Shown in pieces: positions 58,654 through 64,000 of a DNA stretch of 64,000 nt. Below the pieces are notes generated by a model, which did not search any database, had not been told where the DNA came from, and saw only the letters and a program-made list of their open reading frames with translations. Each line of letters opens with the position of its first letter. Positions within the stretch are counted from its first letter, which is position 1. A program made the position numbers and the translations under genes. Origin of the DNA: Microbulbifer elongatus (GTDB lineage Bacteria; Pseudomonadota; Gammaproteobacteria; Pseudomonadales; Cellvibrionaceae). Where the stretch lies: NCBI RefSeq assembly GCF_020524885.1, contig NZ_JAIVKJ010000006.1, positions 1-64,000 of the forward strand, read 5' to 3'.

Positions 58654-59751
58654 ATGCCATTGACCATGAACCCCCGGGTGCTGCTCTGTTTTTCGTTGCT
58701 GCTGGCGGCCCTGTTGCTGTCGCTGCCGACTTCCGCCCGTGTGATGCCGGACCTGTACGAAGTGAGTGAAGCGGTCTCCAGCCGCGGCACCACCGACCGC
58801 GCAGAGGCCACCAGCCGAGGCCTGGAGCGGGTATTTGTCCGGGTTACCGGCAACCAGAATGTGGGCACTGAGCCCAAGCTGGCGCCTGTGCTGAAGCAGG
58901 CACAGAAGTACGTACAGGGCTACCGTTACGACACCCAGGACAACCAGCTTTACCTGCAGCTGACCTTTGACCCCCAGGCGGTCAATGACCTGGTGCACCA
59001 GCTGCAACTGCCACTGTGGCCCAACAACCGCCCGGGTACCCTGGTGTGGATGGCGGTAGACACCCTCCAGGGTGGCCGCGATACCCTGCGCCAGGAGGAC
59101 TACCCGGAACTGTTCGGACTGCTCGACGGCCTGGCGCTGGAGCGCGGGCTGCCGCTGGATTTTCCGGTGATGGATCTGAACGACCAGCGCAATATGCCGC
59201 TGGGTGCCCTCTGGGCTCAGGATGAGAGCGCTGCCCAGCGCGCCGGCGTGCGCTATCGCCCGGACGCTACCCTGATGGGGCGTCTGCTGCAGACTTCCGG
59301 TCAGCGCTGGCAGGCCAACTGGCTGCTGGTGCACGGTGGCCGTAGTTACGCGTTCGATGCCAGTGGCGCTTCTCTCGAAGAGGTCGCCCTGCGCGGCGTC
59401 AATGAGGCAGCCAATCGGCTGGCCGAGCGCTACGCGGTACGCACTGACAATACCGGTGTGGCCAGCGCAGTACAGGTAGAGATCTCGGGTATCCGCAGTT
59501 TTGCCGATTACTCCGAGGCCACCAGCTACTTGCAGGGCCTGGCGCAGGTGAGCAGTGCGGATGTACTGGCGGTCAACGGTGATCGGCTGACCCTGGCGCT
59601 GACCACCAGCACCCAGCTGGAATCCCTGCGAGACGTGCTGGCTCTTAACCGCAATCTGCAATTGGCAAAAGATGAGGGGCTGGTGGACCTGAGCGGCTAT
59701 CGCGCGCCACTCGGCAGCGCCCAGAACCCATTGCGCTACAGCTGGCGGTAA
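58654..59751 (+). CDS. DUF2066 exported protein
   Basis: A 365-residue protein with a signal peptide (PRVLLCFSLLLAALLLSLPTSARV) and the DUF2066 domain (YEVSEAVSSRGTTDRAEATSRGLERVFVRVTGNQNV and later PLDFPVMDLNDQRNMP). The function is unknown; it is conserved between purM and hda in many gammaproteobacteria. It ends three bases before hda. The shared promoter is in the 58387-58653 gap. Confidence 0.8.
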   Translation: MPLTMNPRVLLCFSLLLAALLLSLPTSARVMPDLYEVSEAVSSRGTTDRAEATSRGLERVFVRVTGNQNVGTEPKLAPVLKQAQKYVQGYRYDTQDNQLYLQLTFDPQAVNDLVHQLQLPLWPNNRPGTLVWMAVDTLQGGRDTLRQEDYPELFGLLDGLALERGLPLDFPVMDLNDQRNMPLGALWAQDESAAQRAGVRYRPDATLMGRLLQTSGQRWQANWLLVHGGRSYAFDASGASLEEVALRGVNEAANRLAERYAVRTDNTGVASAVQVEISGIRSFADYSEATSYLQGLAQVSSADVLAVNGDRLTLALTTSTQLESLRDVLALNRNLQLAKDEGLVDLSGYRAPLGSAQNPLRYSWR

Positions 59752-59754
59752 TCC

Positions 59755-60489
59755 GTGTCTGATAGCAGTCAATCCGGTAGCGTGCCACAGCAGCTCTCGC
59801 TGGGGGTATCTCTGCGTGACGACGCTACCTTCGCTAATTTCTTCCAGTCCCCGGGTGATAGCAATCGCCAGGTCGTTGGCCTGTTGCGGGCGTTTGCCAG
59901 TGGCGACAATGCCGAGCAGGCCGTTTATCTGTGGGGCGAGCCGGGCAGTGGGGTAACCCATCTGTTGCAGGCAGTGTGCCAGGTCGCAGAGAGTGCGGGG
60001 CGCAGTTTTCAGTATCTGCCGCTGGCAGATCTGATCGAGGCAGAACCAGAGGTCATTGTCGAGGGCCTCGAATTCCTGGACCTCGTGTGTATCGACGACC
60101 TCGAGCTGATCGAAGGGCGTGCGGACTGGCAGACAGCCCTGTTCCACCTCTACAACCGCCTGCGCGACAGCGGCCGGCAGTTGATCCTTGGCGCGCGCAA
60201 ATCCCCCAGAGGACTTGCGCTGGAACTGGCTGACCTGCACTCCCGCTTGCAGTGGGGGCTTACATTCCAGTTACATCCTCTCAGTGATGCCGACAAGCTG
60301 GCGGCACTGCGCCAGCGCAGTCGTCTGCGGGGCTTCGATCTGCCGGAAGATGTGGCCCAGTACATCCTGCACCGGGCACCGCGAGATACCCGTGCCCTGT
60401 TCGCCTGCCTGGAGCAGCTGGACCGGGCTTCTCTTCAGGCCCAGCGCAAGATCACCATTCCCTTCGTCAAGCAGGTTCTCAAGATCTGA
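59755..60489 (+). CDS. hda: DnaA regulatory inactivator Hda
   Basis: A 244-residue AAA+ protein related to DnaA but without a DNA-binding domain. The N-terminus contains the clamp-binding motif [11 protein letters not shown]. The P-loop reads [15 protein letters not shown] (the lysine of GKT is replaced, as in Hda), Walker B is VCIDDLELI, and [30 protein letters not shown] with [21 protein letters not shown] holds sensor and arginine-finger parts. It promotes DnaA-ATP hydrolysis with the DNA-loaded clamp. The start is GTG 59755. Confidence 0.93.
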   Translation: MSDSSQSGSVPQQLSLGVSLRDDATFANFFQSPGDSNRQVVGLLRAFASGDNAEQAVYLWGEPGSGVTHLLQAVCQVAESAGRSFQYLPLADLIEAEPEVIVEGLEFLDLVCIDDLELIEGRADWQTALFHLYNRLRDSGRQLILGARKSPRGLALELADLHSRLQWGLTFQLHPLSDADKLAALRQRSRLRGFDLPEDVAQYILHRAPRDTRALFACLEQLDRASLQAQRKITIPFVKQVLKI

Positions 60490-60614
60490 GCCTGTCTGGG
60501 CAGCGGCCGGTACCCGTGACCGGCCCTCCTGTCATTTGCTTCTACACTGTATTCGTTGATGTGAATTTTCCCGCCGGCTGGCTGATCGCTGTTGGCGGAC
60601 AGTGGAGGAGCTCA

Positions 60615-61154
60615 ATGTCCCGATTTGTAAGAAAGGTATTACTGCGTGGCGGTGTCGCCGTGGCTTTGATGGGGCTGGCGTTTTCCGCCAGTGCGGAAAC
60701 CGTGGTCAGCGTGTTGAAGCTCGACAGCAAGGGGGTCGGCAGCATGCTGGGGACGGTGACCATTACCGAAACCCAGTACGGGCTTGTATTTACACCGAAC
60801 CTCAGGGGGCTTCCGCACGGTGTGCACGGCTTTCATTTACATGAAAACGGCAGCTGCGAAGCGGCGGAAAAAGAAGGGAAAATGGTGCCCGGGCTGGCGG
60901 CGGGTGGTCACTATGACCCGAAAAAGACTGGGAAGCACGGCTTGCCCTGGGGTGACGGTCACCTGGGTGACCTGCCGTCGCTGTACGTTGATAGCGACGG
61001 CAAGGCCACCACACCAGTGCTGGCGCCGCGGGTGAAGGTCGCGGACCTCAAGGGGCGCGCGCTGATGATTCACGCCGGCGGCGATAATTTCTCGGATCAG
61101 CCCAAACCCCTCGGTGGCGGTGGTGCGCGGATCGCCTGCGGGGTAATTCAGTAG
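60615..61154 (+). CDS. sodC: Periplasmic Cu/Zn superoxide dismutase
   Basis: A 179-residue exported enzyme. The signal peptide ends ...LAFSASAET. Copper/zinc ligands lie in [29 protein letters not shown] and [11 protein letters not shown], and the C-terminal region has [35 protein letters not shown] 60615 has GGAGG upstream. It detoxifies superoxide outside the cytoplasm. It converges with the catalase-like gene, six bases away. Confidence 0.95.
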   Translation: MSRFVRKVLLRGGVAVALMGLAFSASAETVVSVLKLDSKGVGSMLGTVTITETQYGLVFTPNLRGLPHGVHGFHLHENGSCEAAEKEGKMVPGLAAGGHYDPKKTGKHGLPWGDGHLGDLPSLYVDSDGKATTPVLAPRVKVADLKGRALMIHAGGDNFSDQPKPLGGGGARIACGVIQ

Positions 61155-61160
61155 GGTAAT

Positions 61161-62546
61161 TCAGTAGGAAGGCTCGCTGCCTCGCTCGGCGAGTTCGCCC
61201 CCGTAGCCCTCACACTGGCTGCTCGCTGGACTGCCGTCGAGCGGCCGAAACAATCCATCGAAGCAGCGTGGCAGCGGCCAGGTGGGTTTACGGATATTCA
61301 GTCCCTGCTGTGGCGTGCACGGTTCTTCGGCGCCGGGCACGCACCAGCTGGCAGGTTCTTCGATTGGCGCCTCATTGCGTTGATGGCGGAATTCAGACAC
61401 CGCGTGGTACACCAACCGGCGCGCCCGGTTCAGGCTGCCCAGTGGTTCCCACTCACCGACCCCCCGCCAGGGGTTCATCGACAGGTTCTCGCAGAAATTT
61501 TGTTGCGCACTGCTGGTAAATGCCTGCGGCGGGATATGGATGCGTGCGACGGGTACAAATGGTGCAATGTCTTCATTCCAGATCACGGTTGCATCGTCGA
61601 GGGGCAGATCCTGTTCTATCGCGTCAGACTTGGCCGAATTGCGCGGCTGCACCATAAACTCAAAACAGGCGGAGCCCGAGTCGAGGGTTGCTGACATCTG
61701 CCGGGTTAGGTAATCGTCCGCGGACCTGTCGGCGGTCGTGGCGTAGTCGGTGCCCGCACAGGGGCGGCTGGAGAATTTCACCGCTGTCTCGCCGAGGCGA
61801 TAGGGCAGCATGGAGAAATATTGCTCCGCAAGCGGCGTATCGATCTTTGAGGAGACGGTCTGGTAAGCCCGGAACATTTCTTTCAGGTGCAGGCGCGGCG
61901 GCCACAAACTCACGAACCAGCCCTGCCGGTCTAGCTTTGCCAGGTGCTGCATATTCTCTGTGTAATCGAAAATATTGCGGTTAAAGAACGCCGGGGTATT
62001 GGTCATGATGAAGTCCTGATTGGTCACTTCAGAACCATCGCCGAGCTCCGGGGCAATTGCCAGGCCTTGCGCATTCATCACCTTAATCGCCATGCCCCGC
62101 GCATCCCCTTTACCATCCGGTTGCACCAGCATGTCGCCATTGGAGAAGCGGATCCACGCCTGGTAAGTACGCCCGGGGTTGGCAAACACACTGTGCTGGA
62201 ACGGCTCGGGAATATCCCCGTTCACTTCAAACTCGGCGCGCAGGCACCCGGTGGCCTTGGCGTGGGCGTCGCGGCGGTAGTGGTCACCGTGGGCCGGGCT
62301 GTTGTACTTATGCGCAATCCTGGATATTTCCCGCGCGGATTCAATCGTCGAGATGATAGCTGCGCGCTCGTCTTTCGATATTTCCATTTCCAACTGGTCG
62401 ATACTGGCTTCTACGCGCCCTGAAATATCAAGCTCTGCCGGTGCGCCGTCACCCTCTCCTTCGCTGGCGGCGAGAGTTGAAGGGGCGAACAGGGTGGTGA
62501 TCACCAGTGCCGTGACAAAACCAGAACATGGTTTACGGTAGCTCAA
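61161..62546 (-). CDS. Secreted catalase-like haem protein (SrpA type)
   Basis: A 461-residue exported protein with a signal peptide (FVTALVITTLFAPSTLAAS). Catalase-superfamily motifs are visible: the distal His segment DAHAKATGCLRAEFEV, IRFSNGDMLVQPDGKGDARGMAIKVM, and the proximal haem ligand RARRLVYHAVSEFRHQR (RxxxY). It lacks the standard catalase lengths and the NADPH-binding domain, as in SrpA/catalase-like lipoperoxide enzymes. The start overlaps the upstream cytochrome gene by four bases, suggesting a joint function in peroxide or lipid-peroxide metabolism. Confidence 0.85.
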   Translation of the reverse strand: MSYRKPCSGFVTALVITTLFAPSTLAASEGEGDGAPAELDISGRVEASIDQLEMEISKDERAAIISTIESAREISRIAHKYNSPAHGDHYRRDAHAKATGCLRAEFEVNGDIPEPFQHSVFANPGRTYQAWIRFSNGDMLVQPDGKGDARGMAIKVMNAQGLAIAPELGDGSEVTNQDFIMTNTPAFFNRNIFDYTENMQHLAKLDRQGWFVSLWPPRLHLKEMFRAYQTVSSKIDTPLAEQYFSMLPYRLGETAVKFSSRPCAGTDYATTADRSADDYLTRQMSATLDSGSACFEFMVQPRNSAKSDAIEQDLPLDDATVIWNEDIAPFVPVARIHIPPQAFTSSAQQNFCENLSMNPWRGVGEWEPLGSLNRARRLVYHAVSEFRHQRNEAPIEEPASWCVPGAEEPCTPQQGLNIRKPTWPLPRCFDGLFRPLDGSPASSQCEGYGGELAERGSEPSY

Positions 62547-64000
62547 GGTGATACCTCCCGTGACGCGAGCGACGGGGCTGTATGGCGAAATTGATTACAG
62601 GCTTGTTCGCCAATTGCGCTGGCCGGTGCCTCCGGGTACTGCGCCCAGTTTTGCGGGTCGCCACCCAGGGCATCGGAAAAATCTGGATTCCCCATTACCT
62701 TGATGTATTCGATCAGCGCCATGCGCTCGCCTTCACTGAGGCGTTCGCCGATGCGTCCATCGACATCGGCGTCGGTAAACAGGTGCCCGGCGTTACTGTT
62801 GCCCGTCTGTTTGGTATCGAATTCAAAGTTACCCGGCCGCATATCGGTGACATAGCCGAGTTTTACCGGGTTGTACTCCCGGTGCCCGACGCCAAAGCGC
62901 ACAGGGCGCGCCTCGAAAGGTGACAACAGGTCGTAAATAGTGGGCACGGAGCCATTGTGCAGGAAGGGCGGTGTGGCCCAGACCCCATGTAATGGTCGCG
63001 CCTTGTAAGCGGCTTTGTTGGCGATGCGGAAGGGCACATTGAGCCCGTCGTAATCGGCAATACCGTTGTTGTCGCTGGATATACCACTGTTTTTATAGAG
63101 TACCGGGATCAGCTCGTTGAGCAGCAGTTGCAGGCCGTCACCTGCTGAGACTTTGCGATTTTCGGCATCATTGGGGTCGTCCGGGTTCTTTGCCACCAAT
63201 GGGCCCGGATCGTATGTGTGATTGACGAAATTCTTGGCGGCAGTGGGGTCGGTGCCAATTACACTGATATCGATCCACGGAACGGCCCAGATGGATTCCC
63301 GCCAGTCTTCGCGCAGCGGACGGTTCTGGTCGTCGTAGGAAATCTGCCCGGACATATCCCACTGCCAGTTGACGCTGCGCTGGCGGTCCGGGTTGTCGCC
63401 TGGCCCGGCGGCCAATTGCCATTGGTAGGGCTTGGATTGGTGCGGGCCGTGGCAGTGGGCGCACTGGTCTGCGAAAAGGTCTTTACCACGACGGGCTTGA
63501 TCGATATCGATTTTGCCCAGTACATCTTCAGGCCACTTCGGTGGGCGGAGTTTGCGCAGGGTAGTCTCGATACACTGCATACCCTCGACGTTGATGGTGG
63601 ATTGGCCGAATTCGCCGTCGGGCAACAACTCGCCGTTCTCATCGACCAGATTTATCGGCGCCATCACGCCGAGGCTTTCACCGACATTGCGCGCCATTGC
63701 CTGGTTGGTAAAGCCCGTATACTGCACCCAGTCGAAGCGCCAGATATCCCACAGGAAGGGATAGCTGACTGGTGCATCGGCTTTTTTGTAATTGTCTTCT
63801 ATCCCCAGGTTGTAACCGAATACGACATTGCCGATCCGGCCCACAGCATCGGTACGCCCGCGCCCCTCGGTGGTCGGGAAATTTTCGTCTCGACCGGGGC
63901 CGTCGGCAAACGTGAAGAAGTGCTCCTTGAATGCACTGAAATCGGCCTTGAGCTGCTTCCGCGCCGCTTCATCCGGCCCCACTACCTCATCGGCAAACCT
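62543..64000 (-). CDS. RoxA/di-haem peroxidase-like cytochrome (N-terminus cut by window edge)
   Basis: At least 485 residues remain; the frame stays open to the right edge, so the start and signal peptide are missing. One c-haem site is seen, CAHCH at 63449-63463. The C-terminal part (RPLHGVWATPPFLHNGSVPTIYDLLSPFEARPVRFGVGHREYNPVKLGYVT, QTGNSNAGH) matches RoxA/rubber oxygenase-like and MauG-related di-haem proteins; a second haem motif would be in the missing N-terminal part. Its function could be oxidation of a polymer or lipid. It is translationally coupled to the catalase-like gene. Confidence 0.8.
   Translation of the reverse strand, partial: RFADEVVGPDEAARKQLKADFSAFKEHFFTFADGPGRDENFPTTEGRGRTDAVGRIGNVVFGYNLGIEDNYKKADAPVSYPFLWDIWRFDWVQYTGFTNQAMARNVGESLGVMAPINLVDENGELLPDGEFGQSTINVEGMQCIETTLRKLRPPKWPEDVLGKIDIDQARRGKDLFADQCAHCHGPHQSKPYQWQLAAGPGDNPDRQRSVNWQWDMSGQISYDDQNRPLREDWRESIWAVPWIDISVIGTDPTAAKNFVNHTYDPGPLVAKNPDDPNDAENRKVSAGDGLQLLLNELIPVLYKNSGISSDNNGIADYDGLNVPFRIANKAAYKARPLHGVWATPPFLHNGSVPTIYDLLSPFEARPVRFGVGHREYNPVKLGYVTDMRPGNFEFDTKQTGNSNAGHLFTDADVDGRIGERLSEGERMALIEYIKVMGNPDFSDALGGDPQNWAQYPEAPASAIGEQACNQFRHTAPSLASREVSP

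Overview
The window looks like a chromosomal segment of a marine gammaproteobacterium, most like Microbulbifer and relatives (Cellvibrionales). This is inferred from gene content and codon use, not from a marker-gene comparison. The case rests on a Na+-pumping oxaloacetate decarboxylase (oadGAB), an NhaC antiporter, a DUF2066-hda-purM-purN neighbourhood typical of Pseudomonas-like gammaproteobacteria, and fused ThiD-ThiE and Ada-AlkA proteins. Nearly everything is core chromosome. No prophage, insertion sequence or CRISPR array was seen.

Layout. 1-2600: AT-richer accessory DNA. Three attC-like palindromic sites separate small cassettes (two unknown proteins and a CPBP membrane protease), followed by a GNAT acetyltransferase; no integrase is in view. 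2.7-4.1 kb: tRNA-Arg(ACG) with its own promoter and terminator, and dusC. 4.4-7.9 kb: oadG-oadA-oadB. 8-10.5 kb: DjlA-like co-chaperone, BolA, CnoX-like thioredoxin, small NIF3/CutA-like protein. 10.5-15.5 kb (minus strand): amino-acid antiporter, arginine deiminase, NhaC and Nudix genes. 15.6-24.2 kb: flippase, RND efflux adaptor and pump, NudL, Atm1-type ABC exporter. 24.5-29.3 kb: M49-like lipoprotein, Ada-AlkA and Ogt alkylation repair, gamma carbonic anhydrase, DUF1289. 29.6-34.4 kb: dnaE and accA. 34.5-38.3 kb (minus strand): a tight operon of an AMP/thymidine phosphorylase-family enzyme, a PRPP-synthetase-like protein and a beta-CASP metallo-beta-lactamase nuclease. 38.6-40.8 kb: TauE/SafE exporter plus aldehyde dehydrogenase. 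41.0-47.9 kb: TPP riboswitch and thiC-thiO-thiS-thiG-thiDE-thiF. 47.9-53.7 kb: cytochrome c5, a tiny PilJ-like secreted protein, a porin, and an NrtABC-type nitrate ABC transporter behind a sigma-54 promoter and a leader terminator. 54-58.4 kb (minus strand): FadL, DUF3108, purN, purM. 58.6-64 kb: DUF2066, hda, sodC, a catalase-like protein and a RoxA/di-haem-peroxidase-like cytochrome cut by the right edge.

The least explained signals are: (1) four dispersed long-stem palindromes (29.28, 29.49, 40.85 and 43.27 kb) that share a nested architecture and a conserved asymmetric core while their stem sequences differ; (2) the phosphorylase/PRPP-synthetase/beta-CASP operon, which could be an RNA-to-ribose-phosphate salvage route; (3) the sigma-54 plus terminator leader of the nitrate transporter with a miniature PilJ-domain protein downstream; (4) the integron-like cassette array at the left edge.
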